DNA of 64,000 nucleotides from Pseudomonas fragi. Its GTDB lineage: Bacteria; Pseudomonadota; Gammaproteobacteria; Pseudomonadales; Pseudomonadaceae. Each line of letters begins with the position of its first letter. Within the stretch, counting starts at the first letter, position 1. The stretch spans positions 2,480,001-2,544,000 of the forward strand of contig NZ_CP104861.1 of the NCBI RefSeq assembly GCF_025426255.1, written 5' to 3'. Shown in pieces: positions 27,622 through 36,892 of this stretch. A model generated the notes under the pieces. That model worked only from the letters and a program-made list of their open reading frames with translations, made no database searches and was not told where the DNA came from. The position numbers were made by a program, and so were the translations under genes.

Positions 27622-28371
27622 ATGAAAACACTGTTGTTGATAGGGATGGGCGCTGGCGACCCTGAACACATCACCGTGCAGGCAATCAATGCGCTGAACC
27701 GCGTCGCCGTTTTTTTTGTGCTGGATAAGGGGCAGGCCACTGAAGACCTGGTGCGGCTGCGGCTGGAAATCTGCGAGCGCTATATTCGTGAGCCGGATTA
27801 CCGCGTGGTGCAGGTCAGCGACCCCAAGCGCAACAACTCAACGCCTTCGTACACTCAGGGGGTTGAGGACTGGCATGAGCAGCGGGCCGAAGTGTTCACG
27901 AACTTGATCGAGAACCAGTTGGGCGAAGGCGAGTGCGGTGCATTCCTGCTGTGGGGTGAGCCGGGCTTGTACGACAGCACCTTGCGTATTTTGGATCGGG
28001 TACGGGCCAATGGCTGCAGCGGTTTCGACTATCAGGTGATTCCGGGCATCAGCAGTGTTCAGGCTTTGGCGGCGCGGCATCGGGTGCCGCTCAATGACAT
28101 AGGCCAGCCGATTCGTATCACCACGGGTCGGCGTCTGGTGGCCGAAGACCTCGACAATGTGGTGGTGATGCTCGATGCCAACTGCGCGTTTCAGGCCTTT
28201 ATCGATGAGGATCTGGATATTTACTGGGGCGCGTATATAGGCACTGCGGACGAGATTTTGATTGCCGGCAAGCTGGCTGACGTGTGTGAGCAGATCAAGC
28301 AAACCCGTGAAGCTGCACGCCAGCGCAAGGGTTGGATCATGGATACCTACCTGCTCAGGCGTACACACTGA
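27622..28371 (+). CDS. cobF: Precorrin-6A synthase (deacetylating)
   Basis: This 249-aa protein is a tetrapyrrole methylase-family enzyme. The N-terminal LLIGMGAGDPEHITVQAI block and the long CobF-specific middle (WGEPGLYDSTLRIL, VIPGISSVQALAARH) identify CobF. It methylates precorrin-5 at C-1 and releases acetate in the aerobic cobalamin pathway. Its lone position, 80 bp from mtlR and divergent from it, is away from other cob genes, but cobW/cobN begin about 1.8 kb further on. No cobalamin riboswitch is seen in the 80 bp before it. Confidence 0.93.
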   Translation: MKTLLLIGMGAGDPEHITVQAINALNRVAVFFVLDKGQATEDLVRLRLEICERYIREPDYRVVQVSDPKRNNSTPSYTQGVEDWHEQRAEVFTNLIENQLGEGECGAFLLWGEPGLYDSTLRILDRVRANGCSGFDYQVIPGISSVQALAARHRVPLNDIGQPIRITTGRRLVAEDLDNVVVMLDANCAFQAFIDEDLDIYWGAYIGTADEILIAGKLADVCEQIKQTREAARQRKGWIMDTYLLRRTH

Positions 28372-28388
28372 CCTACTGGTGGGGTCTT

Positions 28389-29687
28389 TTATACGGTGCT
28401 TGGACGGTTCTTGGCTTCGATCCACTGCGACATGTATTGGGTACTTTTGTGCTGGTGATGACGCAGCATCGCCCCGGTAAAGTTGTTGCGCCGATGTTGC
28501 TCAAGCCCCGCGCGGCAGGCTTCGATGCGCTGCACCAGCGCCGGGCCGTGTTCGCTTTGCAGGTAGCGGGCCTCAAGCAATGCCTGGCCATGGCGTTGGG
28601 CCTGATGCCAGGATTCGGAGTTCTGGTACAGCTCAACCGCAGCCGCGGCAATCGCGCTGGCACTCTGTTCGATGGCGCCGGCCCACGGCAAATCGCCGTG
28701 CATGCCTTCGGCGCCCACCGGGGTGGTCACGTTGGGGGTTCCGCAAAGCATGGCGTCAGCAATCTTGCCCTTGATCCCCGCGCCAAATCGCAGCGGAGCC
28801 ATGCAAATGCGCGCATTGCTCATCACTTCAAGGGCATCTTCAGCCCAGTTGAGCACGTGAAAACCCTGCGCCGGATTGTGCAACGCGGTGGCTTTAGGTG
28901 GGGTATAAGCACCGTAGACATGCAGTTGCGCTGTCGGCAGTTGCTGGCGGATCAGGGGCCAGATATGAGTCTTCATCCATAGCACCGCGTCCCAGTTCGG
29001 TGCATGACGAAAGTTGCCGATGCTCAGGAAGTGCTGGCGCTGTTCATAGGGCACGAACTCGGCGGGCACGCTGTCGACCATTAGCGGGCACCAGTGCAGC
29101 AGGGCCTTGGGTACATGGAACTGCTCGACCAGCAGGTCTATCTCGTATTCGGAAATCATCAGGTTCAGGTCGCTGCGATAGATCGCGGCGATTTCCCGTT
29201 GTGCCAGATCAGCGTCTGCCATCTGTTCGAAAGTTTCGCGTTGCGCAGGGGCGAACAGGCTGCTGAAGTCGTCCTGTTCGGTGTTTTGCTTGAGGCGCGC
29301 CTTGAGCTGTTGCTGACGGGCGTCACGCAAGCTTTGCAGGTCGGAGGTTTCCAGCACGCGCAAGGCCTGCGGGCAGTGCTTCTCGACACGCCAGCCAAAC
29401 TGCTCCTCCATCATGAATCGGTCGAACAGCACGATATCCGGGGCCAGTTCAGTGATAAAGGCATCAAAGCTGCTGTTATTGAGTTCGATGGTCACTTCAT
29501 CGATGCCCAGCACAGCCAGGTCGGCCTTGTGCTCGCCGATACCGGCCGGGCTGCTGAAGGTGATCTGCCAGCCTTGCTGCAAAAAGCTCTCGATGATTTG
29601 CATCATGTGCCCGCCTGCCGCCGAAGAGCGCGGTTCAGGCCACACGTAACCAATAATCAGGACGTGGGTCGGTTTAGAGGCGGGCAT
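28389..29687 (-). CDS. GT4-type glycosyltransferase
   Basis: This 432-aa protein resembles group 1 (GT-B fold) glycosyltransferases. It has an N-terminal nucleotide-fold start (VLIIGYVWPEPRSSAAGGHMMQI) and a C-terminal donor region (NFRHAPNWDAV, VYGAYTP, NWAEDALEVMSNARICMAPLRFGAGIKGKI). The latter matches the conserved E/D-rich UDP/GDP-sugar site, though the classic EX7E motif is not clean. It is convergent with cobF and alone. The acceptor is unknown. ATG 29687 has AAGGAT 7 nt upstream. Confidence 0.78.
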   Translation of the reverse strand: MPASKPTHVLIIGYVWPEPRSSAAGGHMMQIIESFLQQGWQITFSSPAGIGEHKADLAVLGIDEVTIELNNSSFDAFITELAPDIVLFDRFMMEEQFGWRVEKHCPQALRVLETSDLQSLRDARQQQLKARLKQNTEQDDFSSLFAPAQRETFEQMADADLAQREIAAIYRSDLNLMISEYEIDLLVEQFHVPKALLHWCPLMVDSVPAEFVPYEQRQHFLSIGNFRHAPNWDAVLWMKTHIWPLIRQQLPTAQLHVYGAYTPPKATALHNPAQGFHVLNWAEDALEVMSNARICMAPLRFGAGIKGKIADAMLCGTPNVTTPVGAEGMHGDLPWAGAIEQSASAIAAAAVELYQNSESWHQAQRHGQALLEARYLQSEHGPALVQRIEACRAGLEQHRRNNFTGAMLRHHQHKSTQYMSQWIEAKNRPSTV

Positions 29688-29797
29688 GGGCAGATCCTTG
29701 AAGCGTGGCGGCTGAAAAAAGGCGGCAATTAAACCACAACTCATGAGCCAGCACCGTAGCCGCAGCCTCGCTCCTCAGCGACAGAGATACTTCAATT

Positions 29798-29848
29798 GTG
29801 GGAGTGAGCCTGCTCGCGAAGAGCATTCGCGAACAGGCTCACTCCCAT
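29798..29848. repeat. REP pair within a larger composite repeat, second copy
   Basis: Inverted arms of 23 bp with a few changes from the other copies (GGGAGTGAGCC). It is flanked by the same outer sequences as the copy at 18061-18178, in opposite orientation: the cgctgaggagc and agtatct side on the left, agagtatctaca on the right. Confidence 0.88.
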
Positions 29849-29907
29849 AAGGGGCTTGACCCGCAATAGAGTATCTACAGCGTGTTGACCTGTTACAAAG
29901 CACTGCG

Positions 29908-30095
29908 TAGCCTTGCGGGTTCGAGGTTCTTCGCCACGCGAAGCTAAGAAGGGAACGCGGTATGCCGCGGCTGCCCCCGCAACTGTAAACGGTCATTGAC
30001 CCTGCAATGCCACTGCCTCACAGGCGGGAAGGCGCAGGGTTGTGCATCATCAGCTTGATGCACAGCCGTAAGCCAGGAGACCTGCCTCGTGACAG
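29908..30095 (+). ncRNA. Cobalamin riboswitch
   Basis: The conserved elements appear in order: AAGGGAACGCGGT (about 29948), CTGCCCCCGCAACTGTAA (29971), GCCACTG (30009), GGGAAGGC (30026), and the B12 box AGCCAGGAGACCTGCC at 30071-30086. This is the adenosylcobalamin aptamer. It precedes cobW by about 100 nt and should repress cobW-cobN expression when the cofactor is plentiful. The 100-nt spacer contains GC-rich arms that could be the expression platform. Confidence 0.93.
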
Positions 30096-30197
30096 ATTCT
30101 TACTTCAACCGGGCGGGGTGATCCGGTGGCGAAGACTGACCGCGCTCTGCCTGCGGTCGTCGTCCCGTATGCCCGCCGCTTTGCCAAAGGGCATCCG

Positions 30198-31268
30198 ATG
30201 AAAACACTGGCCAAAACCCCTGTCACGATCGTTACCGGCTTTCTCGGTTCGGGCAAAACCACGTTGCTCCGTCATATGCTCGATAACGCTCAGGGCCGCC
30301 GCATCGCCGTGATCGTTAATGAGTTCGGTGAGCTGGGCATCGACGGCGAAATCCTCAAGCAGTGCAGCATCGGTTGCACCGAAGAAGAAGCCAACGGTCG
30401 TGTTTATGAACTGGCTAACGGCTGCCTGTGCTGCACCGTGCAGGAAGAATTCTTCCCGGTGATGCGCGAGCTGGTGGCGCGTCGTGGCGATATCGACCAT
30501 ATCCTGATCGAAACCTCGGGCCTGGCCCTGCCCAAACCACTGGTTCAGGCCTTCCAGTGGCCGGAAATCCGCAGCGCCTGCACCGTTGATGCGGTGATTA
30601 CCGTGGTCGACAGCCCGGCTGTGGCCGCTGGCACTTTTGCGGCGTTCCCGGATCAGGTGGATGCCCAACGCAAACTTGATCCGAACCTGGATCACGAGTC
30701 GCCGCTGCACGAACTGTTTGCTGACCAACTGGCCAGCGCCGACCTGGTTATCCTCAACAAGGCTGATCTGATCAGCCCTGAAGACCTGGCAAAAGTACGT
30801 GCCGAAGTTTCTGAAGAACTGCCGCCTGCGGTCAAGATCATCGAAGCCAGCAGCGGCCGCTTGCCACTGGACGTATTGCTGGGCCTGGGCGCAGGTTCGG
30901 AAGATCATATCGATGGCCGCCACAGCCACCACGACCATCACCACGACGGCGATGACGACCACGATGATCACGACCATGATGCCTTCGACTCGATTTCCAT
31001 CGAGCTGCCACAGGGCGAAGAACGCGTATTGATGGAGGCCCTGACCCAACTGGTGGTCAAGCACGGGATTCTGCGGGTCAAAGGCTTTGCCGCAATCCCG
31101 GGCAAGCCGATGCGTTTGCTGATCCAGGGTGTGGGCACACGCTTTGACAAGCACTTCGACCGCGCCTGGGGCAGCGATGAAGCGCGCACCACCAAACTGG
31201 TACTGATCGGCCAGGATCTGGACGCGGCACTGCTTGAATCCACCTTGCGTACAGCGTTGAGCGTATAA
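30198..31268 (+). CDS. cobW: CobW-type metal chaperone GTPase for cobalamin synthesis
   Basis: This 356-aa G3E-family GTPase has Walker A GFLGSGKTTLL at residues 12-22 and the metal motif GCLCC near 78. A histidine/aspartate-rich metal-binding loop comes at about 237-260 (HSHHDHHHDGDDDHDDHDHD). It probably delivers Co2+ to the chelatase. The ATG at 30198 (MKTLAKTPVTIVTGF) fits the family; the frame is open to 30126 within the riboswitch platform. It ends 3 nt before cobN and lies under the cobalamin riboswitch. Confidence 0.93.
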   Translation: MKTLAKTPVTIVTGFLGSGKTTLLRHMLDNAQGRRIAVIVNEFGELGIDGEILKQCSIGCTEEEANGRVYELANGCLCCTVQEEFFPVMRELVARRGDIDHILIETSGLALPKPLVQAFQWPEIRSACTVDAVITVVDSPAVAAGTFAAFPDQVDAQRKLDPNLDHESPLHELFADQLASADLVILNKADLISPEDLAKVRAEVSEELPPAVKIIEASSGRLPLDVLLGLGAGSEDHIDGRHSHHDHHHDGDDDHDDHDHDAFDSISIELPQGEERVLMEALTQLVVKHGILRVKGFAAIPGKPMRLLIQGVGTRFDKHFDRAWGSDEARTTKLVLIGQDLDAALLESTLRTALSV

Positions 31269-31271
31269 GCC

Positions 31272-34200
31272 ATGCATTTGCTCAGGACCCAGCCCGGTGG
31301 CTTTGTATCGGACGACAATATTGCCGATTTAGGCCAGACCCCCGCCGAGTTGGTGATCCTGTGCAGTGGTGATTCAAGCCTGGCACTGCTGGCCGAAGCG
31401 GCGCAGCAGTTGCCTGAAGATTATCCAAGCCTGCGTCTGGCCAACCCGATGCAGGTGCAAAACCATGGTTCAGTCGATTTATATTTCGATGAGGTGCTGC
31501 AGCACGCCAAGGTGATTTTGCTGTCGTTACACGGCGGTATTGGCTATTGGCGCTACGGTATCGAGCGTCTGGTGCAATTGGCCGAGCGCGGCGTGACCCT
31601 GATTCTGGTGCCCGGCGACGACCGCCCCGACCCGGAACTCAGCGTACTGAGCACCGTGCCCGTTGAACAGGGCGAGCGGCTCTGGCATTTTTTGCGTCAG
31701 GGCGGGCGGCATAACGCCTTGCAACTCTATCGTTGCCTGGCCAGTCAGTGGCTGGGCCGTGATTATGAGTGGGACGAGCCGCAAACCTTGCCGCGCACCG
31801 CGATTTATCATCCGCAGCATTCCAGCGCCGAGCTCAAGAACTGGCAGGCCGACTGGCAAACCGGGCAACCGGTGGCGGCGCTGTTGTTCTATCGCTCACA
31901 CCTGCAGGCTGCCAACACCGCATTTGTCGATGTGTTTTGCCAGCGGCTGCAGGCCGCCGGGCTGAATCCGTTGCCGATTGCCGTGGCCAGTCTCAAGGAG
32001 CCGGGGTGCCTGGCGGTGGTGCAGGACTTGCTGGATGACGTCGAGGCCGGGGTCATTCTCAACACCACAGGCTTTGCCCAATCGAGCCCAGAAGCCCCGC
32101 ACCTACGTCCGTTTCGGCGCAATATTCCGGTGATTCAGGCCATTTGCGCCCAAGACAACGAACCCGGCTGGCAAGCCAGTGAACAGGGGTTGGGGCCGCG
32201 CGATCTGGCGATGCATATTGCTTTGCCCGAACTGGATGGGCGAATTATCAGCCGTCCAGTCAGTTTCAAGGACCTGGCATGGCGCAGTGAACGCAGCCAG
32301 TCGGATGTGGTGTGTTATCGCGCCCACCCCGAGCGCATGGACTTTGTCGCAGAGCTGGCGCGGCGCTGGGTTGAGCTGGGCCGTGTGGCCAACCCGCAAA
32401 AACGTATTGCGCTGATCCTGGCCAACTACCCGACCCGCGATGGCCGGATTGGTAACGGTGTGGGGCTGGATACACCGGCGGCGGCGCTGAACATTTTGCG
32501 TGCCTTGCAGGTCCAGGGTTATCCCGTGGACTGCGAACTGCCTGAAACCGGCACTGCACTGATTCAAGCCTTGCTGGGAGGGGTCAGCAATGACCTCGAC
32601 AGTCTCGATCTGCGCCCGTGCATGCAGAGCCTGGCTCTGGATGAGTACCTGGCGATGTTCAATCGTCTGCCTGAGGCCAATCGTCAGGCAGTGACCGAGC
32701 GCTGGGGAGAGCCGCAGAACGATCCGATGTTTCGCAGCGGTCGGTTGATGATTGCCGGGCTGCGTTTTGGCCTGACGTTTGTCGGTATTCAACCGGCGCG
32801 GGGTTATCAAGTGGATGCCAGTGCGGTGTACCACGACCCGGACCTGGTGCCGCCCCATGCTTATCTGGCGTTCTACTTCTGGCTGCGCAATACCTATGGT
32901 GCCCATGCGGTGGTGCATGTGGGCAAGCACGGCAATCTGGAGTGGCTGCCGGGCAAGGGCGTGGGGCTGTCCGAAAACTGCTGGCCGGACGCAATTTTGG
33001 GGCCGATGCCCAACGTCTACCCCTTTATTGTCAATGATCCGGGCGAGGGTGCCCAGGCCAAGCGCCGTACGCAGGCGGTGATCATCGATCATCTGATGCC
33101 GCCGCTGACCCGTGCCGAAACCTACGGGCCGCTGCGTAATCTGGAGTTGCTGGCCGACGAGTATTACGAAGCGCAGTTACTTGATCCACGTCGCGCCCGC
33201 GAGCTGCAGCGCGACATTCTTGCGTTGGTACGTGAAACCCGCATCGACCGCGAGCTGCAACTGGACGAGAAGCTGGACAGTGACGCAGATGCGGCGATCT
33301 GGCTACCGCGGCTCGACACCTATCTGTGTGACCTTAAAGAGTCGCAAATCCGTGACGGGCTGCATATCTTCGGTGAATCGCCAGCCGGGCGCCTGCGTAT
33401 TGACACGCTGCTGGCGTTATTGCGCATCCCCCGTGGTGATGGCCGTGGCGCGCAATCGAGTGTGCTGCGGGCACTGGCCAAAGCCTTTGAGCTGGGCTTT
33501 GACCCGTTGGACTGCGCGTTGGCCGAACCCTGGACAGCACGTCAGCCTCGCGTGTTGCAGGCCATCAGCGCTGAGCTTTGGCGTACAGCCGGAGACACTC
33601 GCGAGCGTCTGGAATTGTACGCTGCGCAACTGATCGAACAGGCTTTACAGGGCACCCTGCAACTGCCCGATACCGCGCAATGGGCCGAGGTTCGGGCAAT
33701 TTTCGACGCCTTGCTTGAGGTCGTGGCCCCGCGTCTGGATGCCTGCGGCCCGGCCGAGATGCAGGGCCTGCTGGATGCCCTGGCCGGGCGCTTTGTACCG
33801 GCAGGCCCCAGCGGTGCACCGAGTCGTGGGCGGCTGGATGTACTGCCGACCGGGCGCAACTTCTTTTCGGTGGATGTGCGCAACCTGCCCACCACCACGG
33901 CTTGGCGGATCGGTTTTCAGTCGGCCAACCTGATTCTTGAGCGTCACCTGCAGGACCACGGCGACCATCTGCGCCAGTTGGGTCTGTCGGTGTGGGGCAC
34001 GGCGACCATGCGTACCGGCGGTGATGATATCGCCCAGGCCATGGCACTGATGGGCGTGCGCCCGGTATGGGCCACCGGTAGCCAGCGGGTGGATGACTTT
34101 GAAATCCTCCCGGTCAGCCTGCTGGACCGCCCGCGAGTGGATGTAACCTTGCGCGTGTCGGGTTTTTTCCGCGATGCGTTTGCCAACCTGATTCGCCTGT

Positions 34201-35042
34201 TCGATGCTGCCGTACAAGCCGTGGCGGCACTGGACGAGCCAGATGATCTGAACCCGTTGGCGGCCAAGGTCCGTACTGAGCGCGAACAGCTTGAGCGCGA
34301 TGGCCTCGCGCCTGAACTGGCGGCGCGCCAGGCAGGTTGGCGGGTGTTTGGCGCCAAGCTCGGTGCTTACGGCGCGGGTGTCCAGAACGCGATAGATGGC
34401 CGCTTGTGGGAAAGCCGCGATGACTTGGCGCAGGTCTATCTGAACTGGGGTGGGTATGCCTATGGCGGCGCCGATGAGGGCACTGCGGCACGCGGCCAGT
34501 TCGCCCAGCGCCTGGGGCAAATGCAAGCAGTGGTACAGAATCAGGACAATCGCGAGCACGATTTGCTCGATTCCAACGACTATTACCAGTTCCAGGGCGG
34601 CATGCTGGCTGCGGTCGAAAGCTTGAGCGGCCAGGCGGCGGCCAGTTACCACGGTGATCACAGCCAGCCGGACTTGCCGAAAATCCGCACGCTCAAGGAA
34701 GAGCTGAACCGGGTGATCCGCTCCAGGGCGGCCAACCCGAAATGGATCGACGGGGTCAAGCGGCATGGCTATAAAGGCGCGTTCGAAATGGCCGCGACCC
34801 TGGACAACCTGTTTGCCTTTGATGCGACCACGCATTTGATCGACGACCACCAGTACGCCCTGCTGGCGGATGCTTATTTGCTGGACCCGGATACCCGCGA
34901 GTTTGTGCGCCAGCACAACCCGCATGCCTTGCGTGACATGACTGAGCGTTTGCTCGAAGCTCAGCAGCGCGGGCTCTGGAGCGAGCCAGGCGAGTACCAA
35001 GCGGCGCTGGAAAACCTGTTGCTGGATATAGAAGAAGAGTGA
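31272..35042 (+). CDS. cobN: Cobaltochelatase subunit CobN
   Basis: This 1256-aa protein is the large catalytic subunit that inserts Co2+ into hydrogenobyrinic acid a,c-diamide. It shows the family blocks VYHDPDLVPPHAYLAFYFWLRNTYGAHAVVHVGKHGNLEWLPGK (about residues 516-560) and WGTATMRTGGDDIAQAMALMGVRP near 905, and has normal length. It is coupled to cobW by a 3-nt gap. Its AAA+ and VWA partners come from the chlD-like gene downstream. Confidence 0.95.
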   Translation: MHLLRTQPGGFVSDDNIADLGQTPAELVILCSGDSSLALLAEAAQQLPEDYPSLRLANPMQVQNHGSVDLYFDEVLQHAKVILLSLHGGIGYWRYGIERLVQLAERGVTLILVPGDDRPDPELSVLSTVPVEQGERLWHFLRQGGRHNALQLYRCLASQWLGRDYEWDEPQTLPRTAIYHPQHSSAELKNWQADWQTGQPVAALLFYRSHLQAANTAFVDVFCQRLQAAGLNPLPIAVASLKEPGCLAVVQDLLDDVEAGVILNTTGFAQSSPEAPHLRPFRRNIPVIQAICAQDNEPGWQASEQGLGPRDLAMHIALPELDGRIISRPVSFKDLAWRSERSQSDVVCYRAHPERMDFVAELARRWVELGRVANPQKRIALILANYPTRDGRIGNGVGLDTPAAALNILRALQVQGYPVDCELPETGTALIQALLGGVSNDLDSLDLRPCMQSLALDEYLAMFNRLPEANRQAVTERWGEPQNDPMFRSGRLMIAGLRFGLTFVGIQPARGYQVDASAVYHDPDLVPPHAYLAFYFWLRNTYGAHAVVHVGKHGNLEWLPGKGVGLSENCWPDAILGPMPNVYPFIVNDPGEGAQAKRRTQAVIIDHLMPPLTRAETYGPLRNLELLADEYYEAQLLDPRRARELQRDILALVRETRIDRELQLDEKLDSDADAAIWLPRLDTYLCDLKESQIRDGLHIFGESPAGRLRIDTLLALLRIPRGDGRGAQSSVLRALAKAFELGFDPLDCALAEPWTARQPRVLQAISAELWRTAGDTRERLELYAAQLIEQALQGTLQLPDTAQWAEVRAIFDALLEVVAPRLDACGPAEMQGLLDALAGRFVPAGPSGAPSRGRLDVLPTGRNFFSVDVRNLPTTTAWRIGFQSANLILERHLQDHGDHLRQLGLSVWGTATMRTGGDDIAQAMALMGVRPVWATGSQRVDDFEILPVSLLDRPRVDVTLRVSGFFRDAFANLIRLFDAAVQAVAALDEPDDLNPLAAKVRTEREQLERDGLAPELAARQAGWRVFGAKLGAYGAGVQNAIDGRLWESRDDLAQVYLNWGGYAYGGADEGTAARGQFAQRLGQMQAVVQNQDNREHDLLDSNDYYQFQGGMLAAVESLSGQAAASYHGDHSQPDLPKIRTLKEELNRVIRSRAANPKWIDGVKRHGYKGAFEMAATLDNLFAFDATTHLIDDHQYALLADAYLLDPDTREFVRQHNPHALRDMTERLLEAQQRGLWSEPGEYQAALENLLLDIEEE

Positions 35043-35104
35043 CAGGGCTGGGGTGAGGGGCTTTTTAAAGTGGATCAATATTCTAAAATTTGGAACCCGA
35101 AAAC

Positions 35105-36112
35105 ATGACTGACACCCCGCATTTCCCGTTATCGGCGGTGGTCGGCGCGGACTCTTTGAAGCTTGCGCTGTGCCTGACAGCCATCGACCCGAAAATTGGC
35201 GGGGTACTGATCGAAGGGCCGCGAGGCATGGCCAAATCGACCCTGGCCCGTGGTCTGGCTGATCTGCTCGCCAGCGGTCAGTTCGTCACTTTGCCTCTGG
35301 GCGCCACCGAAGAGCGTCTGGTCGGCACCCTCGATCTGGACGCGGCGCTGGGGCAGGGCAAGGCGCAGTTTTCCCCAGGCGTACTGGCCAAGGCCAATGG
35401 TGGTGTGCTGTATGTCGATGAAGTGAATCTGCTCGCTGACCATCTGGTGGATGTGCTGCTGGATGTCGCAGCAAGTGGCACCAACCTGGTCGAGCGCGAT
35501 GGCATTTCCCATCGGCACGCGGCGCGCTTTGTTCTGATTGGCACCATGAACCCGGAAGAGGGAGAGTTACGTCCTCAACTGCTCGACCGTTTTGGTTTGA
35601 ACGTGGCCATGAGCGGCCAGCCGCAACCGGCTGAGCGCGGCGAAATCATCCGCCGTCGCCTGGACTTTGACGCTGACCCGCAAGGGTTTTGCGCGCAGTG
35701 GGAAACGGCACAGACAGCTTTGCGCCTGCGTTGCCAGCAGGCCCGTGAATTGCTGAACAACATTGCGCTGGATGATCAGTCCCTGGCGATGATTACCGAG
35801 CGCTGCTTTGCCGCTGCGGTCGACGGCATGCGTGCCGATCTGGTGTGGCTGCGTGCTGCGCGGGCGCATGCCGCATGGCGCGGAGCAATGGCGATCAGCC
35901 TGGAAGATATCGATGCCGTGGCCGAGTTTGCCTTGCGCCATCGGCGTCGCGCGCAAACGGGGCAGGCGCCGACACCTGAGCCGCCGCAGTCGCAACCGCA
36001 ATCCAGCAGCGCTTCGCCCTGTTCGGGGCAGGGCCAGTGGGGTGAACTGCCAGCACAAGCCCAGGCAGTGGGTGCGCGCCGAGAAGTGCCGAGCTGGCCA
36101 AAAAAGCCCTAG
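35105..36112 (+). CDS. chlD: ChlI/CobS-like AAA+ chelatase subunit (short product of a frameshifting chlD gene)
   Basis: This 335-aa AAA+ ATPase has Walker A EGPRGMAKST near residue 38 and Walker B GGVLYVDEVNLL near 100, then the sensor-1 TMNPEEGELRPQLLDRFGL of Mg/Co chelatases. The C-terminus is a proline/glutamine-rich linker ending PSWPKKP at TAG 36110. The last codons, CCA AAA AAG, contain the slippery heptamer A-AAA-AAG at 36100-36106 and are followed by a stem-loop. A -1 shift joins this frame to the VWA frame, giving a 557-aa ChlD-like protein. It should assist CobN as the small chelatase subunit. ATG 35105 is preferred over TTG 35090. Confidence 0.9.
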   Translation: MTDTPHFPLSAVVGADSLKLALCLTAIDPKIGGVLIEGPRGMAKSTLARGLADLLASGQFVTLPLGATEERLVGTLDLDAALGQGKAQFSPGVLAKANGGVLYVDEVNLLADHLVDVLLDVAASGTNLVERDGISHRHAARFVLIGTMNPEEGELRPQLLDRFGLNVAMSGQPQPAERGEIIRRRLDFDADPQGFCAQWETAQTALRLRCQQARELLNNIALDDQSLAMITERCFAAAVDGMRADLVWLRAARAHAAWRGAMAISLEDIDAVAEFALRHRRRAQTGQAPTPEPPQSQPQSSSASPCSGQGQWGELPAQAQAVGARREVPSWPKKP

Positions 36113-36147
36113 GCATTCGCCCTCGATCTGTTGCGGGGGCGGATGCC
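36100..36147 (+). promoter_or_regulatory. Programmed -1 ribosomal frameshift signal in chlD
   Basis: The heptamer A-AAA-AAG (36100-36106) sits in the reading-frame phase required for tandem tRNA slippage, as in E. coli dnaX. The zero-frame stop TAG follows one codon later. After a 5-nt spacer comes an 11-bp stem: 36112-36122 pairs with 36137-36147 with one G-U, loop 14 nt. The -1 frame is open from 36046 to the end of the VWA frame. Frameshifting in chlD genes that serve cobalt chelatase has been reported for this family. Confidence 0.85.
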
Positions 36148-36210
36148 AGACCCCGGCCAGGGCAACTCGCCACGGGCAAGCAGGGGGCCAGTCGCAGTGC
36201 TGGTAGCGGA

Positions 36211-36777
36211 ATGATCGACTGGGTACAGACTTTGCTGCGTGGGCGTCCACGTCAGCGTGCCGATCTGGCCTGGAAAACCCGGCAAAGTGCTGCCCAGGAA
36301 CTGTGGCTGGTTGTGGTCGATGCATCGGCCTCGACCCGGCGGCATCAGGCCCTGAGTGACGCCAAGGGGCTGTTGGCGCAATTGTTTGAGGATGCTTATC
36401 GACAACGTGCCCGTGTCGCGGTCATGACGGCCAGCGGGCAGACTGCGCAGTGGCAAGTCAGTGGTGCCAAGGCATCCTCAGCCCTGAATGCGTGGCTGCA
36501 AGCATTGGGGGCGGGGGGCGGCACGCCGTTACTGGAAGCTTTGCAGGAAGTTGCCAAATGGCTTGAGATGCGGCGCAAACACTACCCGCAAGAGCAGCAG
36601 CGCTTTTTACTGCTGACCGATGGCCGTTTGAAACAGTGGTCAGGGATGCCCGCAATAGACTGCCCGGGGCTGTTGATCGATATCGAGAGAGGCCCGATTC
36701 GACTGGGTCGCTCGCGTCAGATGGCGACGGAGCTGAATGTCGACTATCAGCATATTGACGGGTTGGAACCCGTGTAA
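36211..36777 (+). CDS. chlD: VWA (ChlD/CobT-like) domain, C-terminal part reached by -1 frameshift
   Basis: From the ATG at 36211 this is 188 aa; in the -1 frame it continues upstream without a stop through a basic Arg/Gly/Pro linker to the slippery site at 36106. It is a von Willebrand A domain with the MIDAS motif DASAS (residues 33-37 of the short form), the T of GGGTPLL, and LLTDGRL. These domains couple the AAA+ ring to the large chelatase subunit. The ATG has only a weak ribosome site (GCGGA), supporting frameshift rather than independent start, though some internal initiation cannot be excluded. Confidence 0.82.
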   Translation: MIDWVQTLLRGRPRQRADLAWKTRQSAAQELWLVVVDASASTRRHQALSDAKGLLAQLFEDAYRQRARVAVMTASGQTAQWQVSGAKASSALNAWLQALGAGGGTPLLEALQEVAKWLEMRRKHYPQEQQRFLLLTDGRLKQWSGMPAIDCPGLLIDIERGPIRLGRSRQMATELNVDYQHIDGLEPV

Positions 36778-36793
36778 ACATGGTTAACCCGCT

Positions 36794-36873
36794 GTGGGAG
36801 CGGTGCTGCGACGAAACGCATTGATTTTGCTGGAAGACCGTTGCGTTTCAATCGCGAGCAAACCCGTTCCCAC
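36794..36873. repeat. Imperfect inverted repeat, REP-like ends
   Basis: GTGGGAGCGG (36794-36803) pairs with CCGTTCCCAC (36864-36873), with an inner pair GAAACGCA/TGCGTTTC. The ends resemble a REP, but the interior differs from the six standard copies. It lies between chlD and the minus-strand small gene. Confidence 0.55.
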
Positions 36874-36892
36874 GTATCAGCTGTGCAGCTGA

